Assembly (NCBI GenBank): GCA_014871385.1
Contig: CM026428.1
Coordinates: 14,531,476-14,595,475, forward strand
DNA: 64,000 nt
Direction: 5' to 3'
DNA from: Ceratodon purpureus
Taxonomy: Eukaryota; Streptophyta; Bryopsida; Pseudoditrichales; Ditrichaceae
Shown: positions 9,511 through 21,233 of the stretch, piece after piece
Layout of the letters: every line of letters starts with the position of its first letter
Numbering within the stretch: the stretch's first letter is position 1
Notes under the pieces: generated by a model
Databases searched by the model: none
What the model saw: only the letters and a program-made list of their open reading frames with translations
What the model was told of the DNA's origin: nothing
Made by a program: the position numbers and the translations under genes

Positions 9511-11375
9511 ACTCCGAATCTGATGTTCTAGTCAAGCTCTTTTATTTATTTAACACCAAATAAGTATGAACCCATGTTGGGAGTGACAGCCGAATTAGCC
9601 AACGGCTCGAATTGCAATGGAAAGAATTAGGTAGGAGTTCCAGTGTACGTGTATAACAGTAGATCGAAACCTTGGGAGCGGTGCGATTGGAGTCTGATGA
9701 TCATTTGCTGCCCCCATTGCAGCTTATCACTTCTAGTGTATAGTGTATAATTACATTTTATGGACGGTCTGGAAACATCTTGCGTGTGTTATGATAGAGT
9801 GGCCTCCTGAATGGAGGGAGGTCCTTTGTTGTAAAGTGAGGGCCACATTAGATTGGCTGAAGAAGTTAAGCCAAAATTTAAGCATTTCTTTTTTGAAAGT
9901 ACTTCCAGGATTTGAGCCTTTCAAACCTTTTGAATGTGTTTGCCAGTTTCAGGTGCTTGCATGCTTGAATGTGATTATTACTTTCAGTTCCCGAGCTATT
10001 TCTATTCACCGGTATCGTACCAAGGTCAATTCCTTTGGTGTTGTCAGTTGTACTGCTTGGGACGGATACTTTCTCAGTCATCATTTTGTTTCTTCACTGA
10101 ATACCGTTTCAACCCAAAGCTTGCGTGTGAGATCCGGAACCAGTCCTCTGTGTTTGGATTTCGTGTAATGTGCTGTAGGAATGTGATTCTGAACATATCG
10201 TGAAGAACAAAATCCTGAATGCACTGCGTGATCTTGCCTTATCACAAATCAATAGTAAAATATGATCGCTACGAATGGTTTGCAGCTGACCTTTTCCTTG
10301 ATATGTGGATGAGTGCGGGCGGATCTCGTGTGGATCAATCTAGGCGTATTCTCTTCCTGTTCCGTGCACTGTAGTTCTCTCTTCCGTAAATGGGTCAGTC
10401 ACTCGGTAGACTTTTCAGCACAACATGAAGCGCATGATCTCAATAAAAGTTTTGGAAACACTTCCGAGGAACAGTCCAAATGAGCAGCAATAAGTGAAGC
10501 AGTAGAGCCAAAGTGAGAAGGATAGACAGATATAAGCTACAACAACAGCAAGTATGGACAGCCGGTGTGGTTAGAAAGATCACATCCTCTGGGACCCATC
10601 ACATTTAACCCTCGCCGTCATCATTAATTTCTTCGGGGAGGTGGGCCTTGCTCTGCTAAGAAAGGCTTGTGGTTATCTGAGTGTTGGCCCAGATGGCATG
10701 ACGGACACAAGATGAGCAGAGATGATCCAACATGAAGTTATATATTATAATATATCTTATCTCGAGAGTCACTTGATCAGCTGCTCATGAACGATGAAAG
10801 GAAGGTATACATACTAAGCTGTGTCCGTTCCATGATCGTGAAACTAGGCTTTTGTATCGCCGCAGACACACTGAACACTACGCATTTTTTATAATCTCCT
10901 TTGCAGATAACCAGCAATCATATGAATGTAGATTGCCCAAGTTCATAAGATTAATCACACCATAGTGCACAAGTGGCAATTCATAACATAACCTGGGCCA
11001 CATTTTCAACACCTTATTCCCACTTGGGTAGCAAGATAGCCCTTCTTCGGCAGGATACTTTGTACTTGAAGAAATTGTTGCAGAACTGTTTACAAGTACT
11101 AACACTACAACCTTCGCATAACTAATCGGCTCATATTCGTGCAGCATAATCCAAGTCTCCAAGTTAGTCATCACACGGACTTTAGTTGGTTGTAGAACTA
11201 AGGCAATCATGTGAGCATTGGCAGAAGAACGTCTGAATTTATTTAGCAGAACATGCAACATTAATCAATCTGCATAAAAAATTAAGATGTCAAAAGTTGA
11301 TTGCCTAAGTCCTGAATAATATTGCATGTGCATAGTCTATTTTTGACTATAAGCAATTTGATCGACATTTGATCA
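9511..11375. other. Remorin 3' flank and intergenic DNA
   Basis: The first few hundred bases are probably 3' UTR. A minus-strand open frame at 10878-11261 (127 codons, with EPISYAKVVVLVLVNSS and LSCYPSGNKVLKMWPRLCYE) looks protein-like, vaguely like a kelch/F-box propeller strand. It lacks splice support and a family match I can name. Nothing else is seen. Confidence 0.3.
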
Positions 11376-11540
11376 GCATTTTTCATACATTGATAGGCAA
11401 TTATGATTTGCATCAATGTATGAAAAATGGGGATCAAATGTATGAAAAATGCTGATTATTGTACATTGATAGGCAATTATGTATGAAATGTATAATGTAT
11501 TGATCATATTAATGAAAAATGGGCATCAATGTACAATAAT
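11376..11540. repeat. Cluster of direct and inverted TGTATGAAAAATG repeats
   Basis: CATTTTTCATACATTGATAGGCAATTATG is followed by ATGTATGAAAAATG in the opposite sense. ATTGATAGGCAATTATG is then repeated directly about 80 bp on, with further GTATGAAA and ATGAAAAATGGG copies. The first pair could form a hairpin. Confidence 0.75.
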
Positions 11541-12604
11541 GGGGATGAACCCCGATAATAGCAAATAGTTGTGAGCAGGAAGGGAAATATTTTTCAATTG
11601 TTAATTTCATAATTAAGGAGTTTATGCCCATTCATTAATCCGTTTATTGATATCTTGACATTCTGGACAATATCAATATCAGATTCATGTTCCTGTTAGG
11701 AGAGTTCAGACCTCAAAATGTTCTAAAAGCTTCTAAAATGGAGTTACTTTCTTCCAACTTCAAAAAAATAACTCCATACTGAACAAAATGAATGAAGTGT
11801 GCTATGGAGATTTCTTTCTTTTAAACTATGATGTGTGACTCCCCTATGATTTGTTTGTTGCTTTGGACAGCTAAAAAGAATTACTTTTAGCAACAAAGAT
11901 GGTATAGATAGGTTATGAAAGGAATAGAGTTATATTATTTATGTGATCTAATCCACTTTAGATGAAAAGGATGTCAAAGATGGAAAGCTTGTAATATTAT
12001 TGTTTTTAAAACATGAGATGAATTAAAATCCATAATTTAGTTTGAATGACTATCCGAAACATTATGGTGTGTAAATATACCCATTTTTATATTCTATTTT
12101 AACATGATATGAGTATCAAAATATACATGTTGTCAATTATTTTACAATTTTTGGAGAATAGTTAAAAATTAGTATTCTTTTCTATTGAACTATTTGCTCT
12201 AGTTCTTAGGTTCAATATAGAGAGATTAAAAAATATGATGTTCAAGTTAATAAACTTAAAATATAAACATAACAAAAAAAATTGGTGATAATTTGAAAAT
12301 CCTCTACATCTTAAATTTCATTAAAAAGATTTATAATATGACCTCCTTGAGATTAAGTACTTGTCCTAACAAAGTAAAATATTGAAAGTTCTTAGCATTT
12401 GGTCATGTCCAATTAAATGAGTATTTTCTCCATATAGTAAATAATTCATCTTCTTATCTTTGATTCATTTGAATTTCATTCATGGAGGTGTTTTTTAAGT
12501 CAAAATGTTTTTTTGTAATTTTGGGTCACGGTTATATAAACCTTACAATTTTTGGCATCAAATTCTCCAATATTCCCTTAAAACTGCCTTGTTTCATTTC
12601 AAGG
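11541..12604. other. AT-rich intergenic DNA, nothing seen
   Basis: No coding or structural signal recognised on either strand. Confidence 0.5.
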
Positions 12605-12770
12605 TAAAATATTTTTATTTTTTATTTTTTTTGACACACATGAGGGAGTTTGCCCCCTCACGGCAGAGTTTCCGATGAGGCATGGGAGCGATTTCACGGT
12701 CAGGAATCAAAGCGCCAACCATTGCGTTCGTTCGCTTTGGTTACCACCATGCCCTCACTTGGGTAGTTTA
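12605..12770 (-). mobile_element. Candidate tRNA-derived SINE remnant
   Basis: Read on the minus strand: a GC-richer head with GGCATGGTGGTAACC (A-box-like), then GCTTTGATTCC at 12703-12713 (B-box-like) about 35 bp later. A body of about 80 bp follows, and then an A-rich tail (A runs broken by T at 12605-12632). This order is that of a SINE. No target-site duplication was found, and its body does not match the other SINE-like copies here. Confidence 0.5.
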
Positions 12771-14096
12771 GGCTCATCTCAGAGCTACAAGATAAAACAA
12801 TTAAAATTATGAATTAGTCTGAAAAGTGTAACTTTGGATCTAATACCTAATTTGTACATGTACATGTACACAAAATTTTAGATACACATTCTGCACCGTT
12901 TGTAGAATTATAATGTTTGAAGTTAAAAAAAAAGTTTTTTTTTCTATGTAGTAGAAGGGGACAACAATGTTTTGGGGGCCAAGAAAACCATTTTTCCAAG
13001 TAAATATGAATGGAGGCTCTTCAGATTCTTGTTTCTAGGTGAATAAGTTGCATGCCTTCAAAGTTTCACCTCCATTGGACATATAAAACCCTCAGCAAAC
13101 ATTATTTTTCACATGGGGTATGCTAAAATTCAAATACAAAGGCCAATTTTTGACAATAAAAAAGGCATGTCAAAAATTTATTGTACTAAAAATCCAAATA
13201 GTGAGCACACACCTTGGTAACTATTTCATATGTAGAAAAATACAGCGTTGAGAAAAAGTAAAATCTCAAATTTTGGTGAAATTTTGAAATTTTTGTGATT
13301 TAATTATTTTTGGGCAAATTTTGAGGATAAATGAGCATATACCACAATCTTGGGTAGATACTACCATACCCTAATAGTGTTTTTAAATTTTGATAGTAAA
13401 AAATTCTAAATTATGAGGAATTTTGAAGCATGAATGATCTTGTAATAAAGATATGATAATTACATATATTGTGCCAAAATTATAGCTTCATTGTGTAAAA
13501 ATTGGTTTCTTGAGAACCTGACTAGACTCTAAATTAATTCATTTTTGTCGAGTTGATGCTTTAGGGGATAACTATATATATTCAACCTTGATTTTTTTTC
13601 AAAGCAAAAAAAATAGTTTGATCTTATCTTAGACAAATAAAGAATATAATACAATATATAAGAATTTTTTTTCACTTTTAGATAATTATGATACAAGATT
13701 TTATCTAAAAGTACCTAACCTGCTCTTCCTTGCAATATTAAAAAAAAAACTTTAAAAAGCGCAAGTATTTTATTCCATAAGAAATAAAAGCTTCTGCATC
13801 ATTTAGAGGAAAGGTGCAGAAAACTAATCTTCATCCACACTTGTAGACTTTAAAAGAAAATATTTCATTATGTTTTTTTTTTTTTTTTAAATTTTTTTTT
13901 ACTTCAAGAACAAATTATAATATTTGTGTTGATTATTTGGATTGGCATTTTATAAAAACTGAGTTTACCTATGTTTTATGTGTTTGGCTTAATTTTAGAC
14001 CTCCTTCTATTGCAAGTTTTTTTCAATTATGACGTATACTTCTTTATCACCTAATGTTTGGTGTACAAGCATTTATCATCAAATGGATTCTGGTAA

Positions 14097-14098
<2 letters not shown>
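12771..14098. other. AT-rich intergenic DNA, nothing seen
   Basis: Long A and T runs and no gene. A weak resemblance of 12985-13300 to the TTAA element at 29335-30263 could not be sustained. Confidence 0.5.

Positions 14099-14148
<50 letters not shown>
14099..14148. repeat. (AT)25 microsatellite
   Basis: An uninterrupted AT dinucleotide run of 50 bp. Confidence 0.97.
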
Positions 14149-14150
<2 letters not shown>

Positions 14151-15620
14151 TCAATGCAATCATCAAACTACCTATACACTTCATTTTAAAGAGTATGTTA
14201 CTTTTTTTGTCCTAAACATTATTCCATCGCACACTCATCATTTTCAAATAATTTAGTAAATTCATCAAAATCCCTAAATTTTACACCATATTTGTACAAT
14301 TTGGTGTATAAGTAAGAGAACTATTTAATCACACCAGCTCATGATTAGTTGATCAAAGAATTATTGTTGATTTTGGTAATATATTATCTTGCCCTCATTA
14401 ATGGGTTGAAACCCCGAAGTTTGTTGTTATAATTGTATATTGTCCAAATTAAAATATTAATATGTCTGCTTTTGAATGGTTTTAAAATCTTGCTTCTAAT
14501 GAAAATATTTAGAATCTTTAATATTATTTATATCAATTCTATTGTCGGTCAATATATTTATTGATGGAAACTTTAAACATTTTCAAGGAAAGAGCCATGT
14601 AAAGTGTTAATGGCTTTTGTTGTCACGCTTTCTTCTAAATAAGTTCTATTGTAAGAACATTAATAGTAGTTTGTTCCTTGTTCACTCTATATCTCCCTCT
14701 TGAAACAATAGGATGGCATAAGACTTTCTATCCTCCAAAATGCCAATCGTTGGCATTATCAACATCTCTATATCTATTGTGTGGCAAAAAACACAAGGAG
14801 AAGGAAGCGCCCAATTGCAATGGACAATATTGTAGGAGGTTCTATAAAGCGTACGTAGTACTAAAAGGAAGAAGAAGATTTGCACTTGTATAGTAGTGTT
14901 TTACACGTGTTCCAAGGTCATATCATTGGTAATTTGCAAAGGACATATATTTTTGAGAGCACATCCAGAAGCTCTGTAATTTGCACAAGCCCTTCAAAGT
15001 AAAATCCTTTAGACAATTGAAGATTGAGTGGAAATACATCAAATATGATCTCGTTTTATTAACACACCAGGAGCTGCAAACTTCAACAACCAGTGTAACA
15101 CGCCATCTATTGTAGATGTACTAAATTCCAACGAAATTAAATACGAGACAAACGAGCAACACATCACAATAGATCTTGCCTTCCATATTGACATGAGAAA
15201 ATAAAATGAGAACAATATAAATCAATTTATTTCATTGCTTAAGCTAACACCATCAAAAAATAGGAAGAGACAACAACCTCTCATGGACTTAATGGACTTC
15301 AAACATATCTTAATCTTAACATCTAGTGATTACAATAGAAACTAAATAAAGTACTTGTTAAAAAAACAACTACATCAGCTGTAGCACAAAGAAAGAAAAT
15401 GGAAAAAGAGTAGTGGAAGGCACAAAAACAACTTCAATATGAAGAGAAGGAAGATTGTGGAAGAGCAAGAGTCAAAAACAAAAAAGAAAAAAAACTGCAA
15501 GCTCAAGCAATGAGGATTTCATGTGTTGGTTGGAGCCGTTGAAAGAGGCCCTCAACAAAGGACATAATGCATGGGCAAGGAAGGAGGGGTAGCACGCTTA
15601 CCTTCACAATGGAGGAAGTG
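14149..15620. other. AT-rich intergenic DNA, nothing seen
   Basis: A small frame at 14678-14893 has no recognisable family. No TIR or RNA gene seen. Confidence 0.45.
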
Positions 15621-15965
15621 TGTCAGGGACACGAAAAGACAAGCTACAAGAAAGACTCGAACTAGAAGAGGAACTCTAGATATAGCTTGAACAAGACTTA
15701 GATTAACTCAGAAGAGTACACAACAACATCAAGAGGTGTAAGTTAGAGCTCCAAGAGATGCGTTGTCAAGACTGAGGTTGCCCTCAGCCTTGACTCCTAT
15801 TTATACTAACTCAAAAGAAGGTTCTCTAGAACCTTTCACAATCTAAGACCTTCTATGAACTTTCAGGAGCTTCCAGGAGCTTCCAAGAACTTCCAGGAGT
15901 TTCTAGGAACTTCTAGATCCTTCCAAAGTCTTCCTAAGTTGATTCCTGAGTTCGTGGCCGTGACA
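15621..15965 (-). repeat. 3' LTR of the chromovirus
   Basis: Matches 21234-21628 except for substitutions and fewer copies of a 10-bp CTTCCAGGAA-like repeat (15858-15915), which explains the 50-bp length difference. It includes a TATA-like AGTATAAATA (minus, 15798-15807) and a GAAGGTTCT...AGAACCTTT palindrome with one arm mismatch (15817-15836). Confidence 0.92.
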
Positions 15966-15979
15966 TCACCTCCCCCTTT
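15966..15979 (-). other. Polypurine tract
   Basis: On the minus strand AAAGGGGGAGGTGA lies directly before the 3' LTR start (TGTCACGG). This is the expected plus-strand priming site of an LTR retroelement. Confidence 0.8.
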
Positions 15980-16493
15980 AGCTTCGAGGTCTCCGAGAAG
16001 CTTAGAACACGATCACCTTCAAAATCGCAAGAAATCGAACACTTGGCACATAGTCTCTGCAATGTATTCCAACTATCTTGCTCGAGCTAGATGACTCATG
16101 GGTCCTTGCAGCCATCGATAGTGCCCAGCGCCTTCGACTTGTGACCATGCTTGAACCTCCGTAGCTTCGTTATGAAAACGTCTTGCAAATACGCCCTCAG
16201 GACGGCCTTCTCCGACAGGTTCAACTTCTAACACCAATACAAATGATCTGCTGCTTGGTATCCTCCGACGCCTTCTGGGTTCGGTTGGTTCTTCATCTCA
16301 AGGACGTCGACGTGATCCACTAGGCTGAGAAAGTACAGCTAATGTAGTATCTGCTTCTTCGCTATCCATGTCTAGAAGTACTCGTAAATTTGATATGGTC
16401 ACGAGAAATCAAACAAACAGCACATGTAGTTGTGTTTTTTGCATACTAAAACTCTATCTTTTATACCTATACAAGAAGCGTTTTCGTGAAGTT

Positions 16494-18080
16494 TCATCCG
16501 CGATGTGGTTTTGGCTTTTCAGGATATCGTTGATGAAATTCCTGTACCTTTAGCGGCGCATTTGCCAAGTTTGCGGCTGGCTCCCACGTTCGTTCACTAA
16601 TGTCATATCCTCTCCAATGGATAAGATTTTGTAACTTTCCCCTTCTCTTCCGCGAATCAAGGACCTCCTCCACTTCAAATTCGTCATGATTTTCTACTTC
16701 AACAGGGGGCAAAGATGGTTGGAATCGTCCCGAGATAGTAGACTCTTTATATGATTCTAGAAGAAAGACATGGAAAACTGGATGTACCTTCATGGAAGCA
16801 GGTAACTCCAACCTATACGCAACTGGATTGATTTTCTCTTGAATACAGAATGGACCAAGTCGTCTATAGTCCAATTTGTAGCAGGGCCGACTAGTCTTGA
16901 TGTTTCGCCAAAGAAGCCACACCTTATCACCAACATGAAAAACAAGAGATTCCTTTCGAAGCCGGCCTGCAGAAGTCTTCTACAAATCTTGGGCTTGTTG
17001 TAACTGCATCTTCATAATAGCTTGAATTTCTGATAAATGTTTGGCAAGATTTTCAGCTGCTCGATTCTTGTCACCGGTGGACGCCAACATATCAAGTTTT
17101 GGATGATAACCATAATTGGCATAGAACGGAGTTTGCTAAGTTGACGCGTGAATAGAATTGTTGTAAGCAAACTCCGCCAGTGATAAATACGATGTCCAAT
17201 TGTCTTGTTGATAATTGATTGTACATCGTAGATATTGCTCCAACACTTGATTAACGCGTTCCGTCTGGCCATCAGTTTGAGGATGAAAAGCAGAAGAGAG
17301 CTTGATGTCGACCTTCAATATTTCAAATAGCGATCTCCAAAATCTAGATATAAATTGGGATCCCCGATCAGAAATAATATCATCCGGCAAGCCATGATAC
17401 CGATATATGTTGTCAAGAAAGAGTTTTGCAGTCTCTTCACCAGAAATAGACTTCCTACATGAAATAAAGTGGGCCATCTTCGTCAACCGGTCTACCACAA
17501 CACAAATGGCGTCAAAAGTAGCTGATGGCGGCAAATCTGTGATGAAGTCCATCGAAACAGATGACCACGGCCGTTGGGGAATCGGCAATGGTTGCAAGAG
17601 CCCATAAGGTCGATGCCAAGGATTCTTTGACCTTGAACATGTATCGCAAGATAATACAAAGTCTTTGACGGCCTTCCACATTTGTGGCCACCAAAAATCT
17701 CGAGAAACAAGCTCCAATGTCTTGTTAAAGCCAAAATGTCCCGCTGCAGGAAAGTCGTGGCGAGACTGAAGCACGCGGAGTCGAAGTGGCCCTTCCGGAA
17801 TATACACACGATCTTCAAAGTACAACAAGTTATCTTGAATCTTGAACTTGTCGTTGTCAGGGTATTGTTTTGTTCTACAAAACAAGGGGCCTTGGCTAAA
17901 TGCAATCTGAATATCACGACGGAAGTCGGCATCAATTGGTAATGCCATTGACATCGCATTGAGGCAAAATTGTTCATGTTGCAACAATGTTGTGCATTGT
18001 TGATCGAACGCCGCGTCTCCTGCCTTTGGTGCAAGATACGCCATTCTTGATAATGCATCGGACAGTCCTTGTTGCTTCCC
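16494..18080 (-). pseudogene. Chromovirus pol, integrase and chromodomain part
   Basis: This continues the frame of the RT region after a TGA at 18081-18083. It opens with the tether-like LSDALSRM, then the integrase HHCC zinc region (HFGFNKTLELVSRDFWWPQM, CDTCSRSK). The catalytic core has D in SMDFITDLP, D in SDRGSQF and E in QTDGQTERVNQ. Two more in-frame stops interrupt it: TAG near 17135 (IHAST|QTPFYANYGYHP, probably once CAG) and TAG near 16985 (AQDL|KTSAGR). The last part has GDKVWLLWRN and then a chromodomain, EFEVEEVLDSRKR and LIHWRGYDISERTWEP. Chromodomains direct integration to marked chromatin. Catalytic residues survive but the stops make it a pseudogene. Confidence 0.92.
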
Positions 18081-19961
18081 TCACCGATATGTGATAGTAA
18101 AATCAAATCGAGATAAGGACATATTCCAACGAGCTTGGCGACGATTTAAAACCCGAGCGGATGTAAAGTACTCCAAATTTTTGTGGTCGGTATACACAAC
18201 AACCGGATGAGCAGCTCCTTCTAGCAGATGAGGCCATTCTTGGAAGGAATCAACTATAGCAAGAAGTTCTTTATCATGAATCTCGTAGTTGATCTCGGCG
18301 GCCGAAAATTTTCTTGAATAAAATGCAATAGGATGAAGTTTTCCATCTTCTCCCATCTGCGAGAGTACGGCTCCTAGTACAAAATCAGAGGCGTCCGTCT
18401 CCATATAAAACGCCTTTGTAAAGTCAGGATGTACTAAGATTGGAGCTATAGTAAACGCAACCTTCAAATCTTCAAATGCCTTCTGTGTTGCAGGTGTCCA
18501 CTCCAACTTGTCCTTACATGTCAACCGGGTCAAGGAGGCCGCAACTTGTGAATAATTCTTGATGAATATCCGATAAAAGTTAGCAAGACCAAGGAAACAT
18601 TGCACATCGCGTATCATTTTTGGTGACGCCCAGTCTGTCACTGCTTGAACTTTCTTCGGATCCATCATAAGGCCTTTGCTAGATATGATATATCCAAGAA
18701 ATTCAACCTTAGGTTGGTGGAATGCGCATTTCTCTGCCTTGGCATATAAGCCCTTTTCTCGCAACTTTTGTGATACTAGCTTTACGTGCTCTTCATGTTC
18801 TTCGACGTCCTTGGAGTAGATCAGAATGTCGTCTAAATAGCAAACGACGAATCTATCCAGATATTCTCGAAAAACATCATTCATTAAATGCTGGAAGATA
18901 GCCGGCGCATTGGTCAATCCAAACGGCATGACATTATACTCAAAATGCCCATACCTTGTGCGAAATGCAGTCTTCCACTCGTTTCCTTCTTTTATCCGCA
19001 CAAGATTATAGGCTCCACGGAGATCTATCTTTGTATAGATCTTGGCTTGGCCGAGCTGGTCCAAGTGTCCCGATATTAGTGGCAACGGATAACGATTCTT
19101 CACGGTGACCTTGTTCAGACCTCGATAATCCACACACAATCGTAACGAGCCATCCTTCTTCTTTACAAAGAGTATAGGTGCCCCTGCTGGAGACTTGGAA
19201 TGTTGAATAAAATTCTTCGCAAGATTCTCGTCAATATACTCTCTCAAAGTCGTCAGCTCGTTCTGTGACAAGTTGTATATTGGGCCGAAAGGTGGTTGTG
19301 ATCCATCTTGAAGATCTATGGCGCAATCATACGGTCTATGCTTCGGTAGTATGTCCGCATTCTTCTTTTCAAATACGTCTTGAAATTGCTTGTATCGCTC
19401 CGGAATAGTTGTAGGCGGTGTTTCTTCTTGAATAGGTGTTGCATAGATAATAAACGGTGTATCCTCCTTCGCCATCTTCATGAAGGCCTTTGCTCCAACA
19501 AGCAAAAGTTTACTACTCGTAGTCCTTTGGCATTCCTCCGGCTGCTGAGGTTTTCTCGAGAATGATATAGTTCGAAAAAACCAATCTATGTCCAGATTAT
19601 ACGTCTCCAGCCAAGATATCCCAAAAACAACAGGATGGGAGGGACTATTGATTATGTTAAACATAATCCTACTACTATGACCCTCCATTGCTACGTCTAA
19701 AGGTATAGTCTCATAAGCGACAACTATAGGTCGTCCGTCTATCACCTCTGCTTGTACACGGTTAGGCTTTTGCTGAAGCGTGATCTTATGAAGTTTTGCA
19801 AAAGCCATATCCATGAAACAAGTAGATGCTCCAGAGTCCAATAAACTAATAGTCTTTATGTTTTCACGTCCAATAGAAATAGTTATTGTAAAAGATCGAG
19901 AAGGTTGGGAAGAGAGGTAAGGACCTTGATGTTTTGGTGGTGTTGAGAGGTCCAGTCGCAC
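18081..19961 (-). CDS. Chromovirus pol: protease, reverse transcriptase, RNase H (open 626 codons)
   Basis: The uninterrupted minus-strand frame begins near the gag end. The aspartic protease active site is LLDSGAST (about residue 42). RT motifs are LRLCVDYRGLNK, NRYPLPLI, VMPFGLTNAPAIF and the catalytic YLDDILIYS. RNase H follows with ETDASDFVLGAVLSQ and YTDHKNLEYF. A TGA at 18081-18083 sits just before the usual GK..GLSDALSR linker to integrase and is most simply a CGA-to-TGA change. RT copies retroelement RNA into DNA in cytoplasmic particles. Pol is in a different frame from the gag 3' part (which stops at 19967), so expression would need a frameshift or internal initiation. Confidence 0.93.
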   Translation of the reverse strand: MRLDLSTPPKHQGPYLSSQPSRSFTITISIGRENIKTISLLDSGASTCFMDMAFAKLHKITLQQKPNRVQAEVIDGRPIVVAYETIPLDVAMEGHSSRIMFNIINSPSHPVVFGISWLETYNLDIDWFFRTISFSRKPQQPEECQRTTSSKLLLVGAKAFMKMAKEDTPFIIYATPIQEETPPTTIPERYKQFQDVFEKKNADILPKHRPYDCAIDLQDGSQPPFGPIYNLSQNELTTLREYIDENLAKNFIQHSKSPAGAPILFVKKKDGSLRLCVDYRGLNKVTVKNRYPLPLISGHLDQLGQAKIYTKIDLRGAYNLVRIKEGNEWKTAFRTRYGHFEYNVMPFGLTNAPAIFQHLMNDVFREYLDRFVVCYLDDILIYSKDVEEHEEHVKLVSQKLREKGLYAKAEKCAFHQPKVEFLGYIISSKGLMMDPKKVQAVTDWASPKMIRDVQCFLGLANFYRIFIKNYSQVAASLTRLTCKDKLEWTPATQKAFEDLKVAFTIAPILVHPDFTKAFYMETDASDFVLGAVLSQMGEDGKLHPIAFYSRKFSAAEINYEIHDKELLAIVDSFQEWPHLLEGAAHPVVVYTDHKNLEYFTSARVLNRRQARWNMSLSRFDFTITYR

Positions 19962-19966
19962 GGCCC

Positions 19967-20961
19967 CTACTGTGACTGGCCATCCTTGTTTTCCGAAATT
20001 GTGGCGCTTCTAATCTTTGTCACGGGTAATTTCCGCTTCTTTGGACAACTGCTGGCTTTATGTCCAGGTTCTCCACAATACAGACATAGATTCTCTTCAA
20101 ATCTTCGTTTCTTCTCTTTCGGTGTCAATGGCTTGAAGCGTGTAGCGTCAATCTGCATATCTTCCACGCCTTGATATGAATTATGAACCTTCGTTAAGGC
20201 AGTATGCGAGCTTTGTCTTGAGGAACTCGAAGAACGCCGATCTTGATATCGCTGAAAGAGCCGATTATCACATTTTACGGCCTGTCTAATAGCTTCATCA
20301 AGCGTGCATGGATCTGTAAAATTTAGCAACAAGTCCTTCACGTCATCCCTCAAACCTCAATAAAACTGGTCCATTAATGCTTGTTTGTCCCAATTGATAT
20401 CTGCAGCGAGTTGTATGTATTCAGAAGCATATACAGATACAGAGCGCGACCCTTGTTGTAAGGCGTAGATCTTGTTTAACGTCACTCGAGCCTTGTCATG
20501 TTCTCCAAACGCCTCTGTTAATGCCGCGATGAATGTCTCAAAATTGGTCAATATAGGTGATCTTTGTTCAAAATGAACAGCAAACCAAGAAAGAGCTGAT
20601 CCTGTCAGCAAGATTCCAACTAATCCAACTTTTGATTCTTCGGTGGGATATCTCTCCGGTTGCAGCATCGTTATGAGTTGGACTTGATCGATGAATCCTC
20701 TGAACTTGGATCGCGTTCCATCAAACTTCTCCGGCATGCTTACTCGAGGCTCCTTCCGTTGTGTTGAATGTGAACAACCTCCTCTGGTACAGACGTAAAT
20801 AGGTGATGAGCTGTAGTCGACGTTGCTCTAGAGCTTGAGTTGTTGTGAGCAACGCCTTCTACAACCGTGAGTCTCGTGGACAACGTGTTTATAGCGTTCA
20901 TAAGGGCGTCAAACCTAGTTTCAAAAGACTCGATCATACTAATATCTTGACCTCCAGTCAT
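19967..20961 (-). pseudogene. Chromovirus gag (frameshift plus stop)
   Basis: The likely start is ATG at 20961 (MTGGQDISMIESFETRFDAL, coiled-coil type). This frame ends at 20740, and the gag capsid domain resumes in another frame from 20737 (MPEKFDGTRSKFRGFIDQV, ALSWFAVHFEQRSP, ASEYIQLAADINWD). It is then cut by a TGA near 20357 (QFY|GLRDDVKDLLLNF). The 3' part contains one CCHC zinc knuckle, CLYCGEPGHKASSC, followed by a basic tail. Gag would package the element RNA. The break near 20740 is a frameshift and the TGA is a single nonsense change. Confidence 0.88.
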
Positions 20962-21233
20962 TGCTATATAGATAAGACGATTTGAGCAGATAACTAGGTC
21001 GAGCGCCAATTTAGAGGTGGGTATCCACGCCTTGTAAAATAGTTTTGAATTCTCCAAGAAGGGGGTAATCCGCACACTTACAAGAAGATTCAAAGCTGAA
21101 CGAAATATCAGCTTGAGAGAGGGTAATCCGCAACTCTCAAGACGCCAACAGTCCATCAAGCAAGAGGGGTAATCCACGCTCTAGCAAGAAAGCCTTAGCT
21201 CTGATATTCGCAAGTAAGGCAGTCCCGACAAAC
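20962..21233 (-). other. Retrotransposon 5' leader with repeated stem-loop motif
   Basis: The leader lies between 5' LTR and gag. GGGTAATCC occurs three times (21063-21071, 21121-21129, 21167-21175; read on the plus strand). The middle copy sits in the loop of a perfect 8-bp inverted repeat, CTTGAGAG (21112-21119) with CTCTCAAG (21134-21141). A primer-binding-site-like ATATCAGAGCTAAGG (minus, about 21194-21207), similar to the common initiator-Met tRNA type, is about 26 nt inside the LTR edge. That is farther than usual. Confidence 0.6.

Noticed and set aside
12985-13300. Diverged third copy of the 929-bp TTAA family
   Set aside because: A few words such as AAATCTCAAATTTTG are shared, but no CCCCTAA ends or TTAA borders were found and the alignment cannot be sustained.
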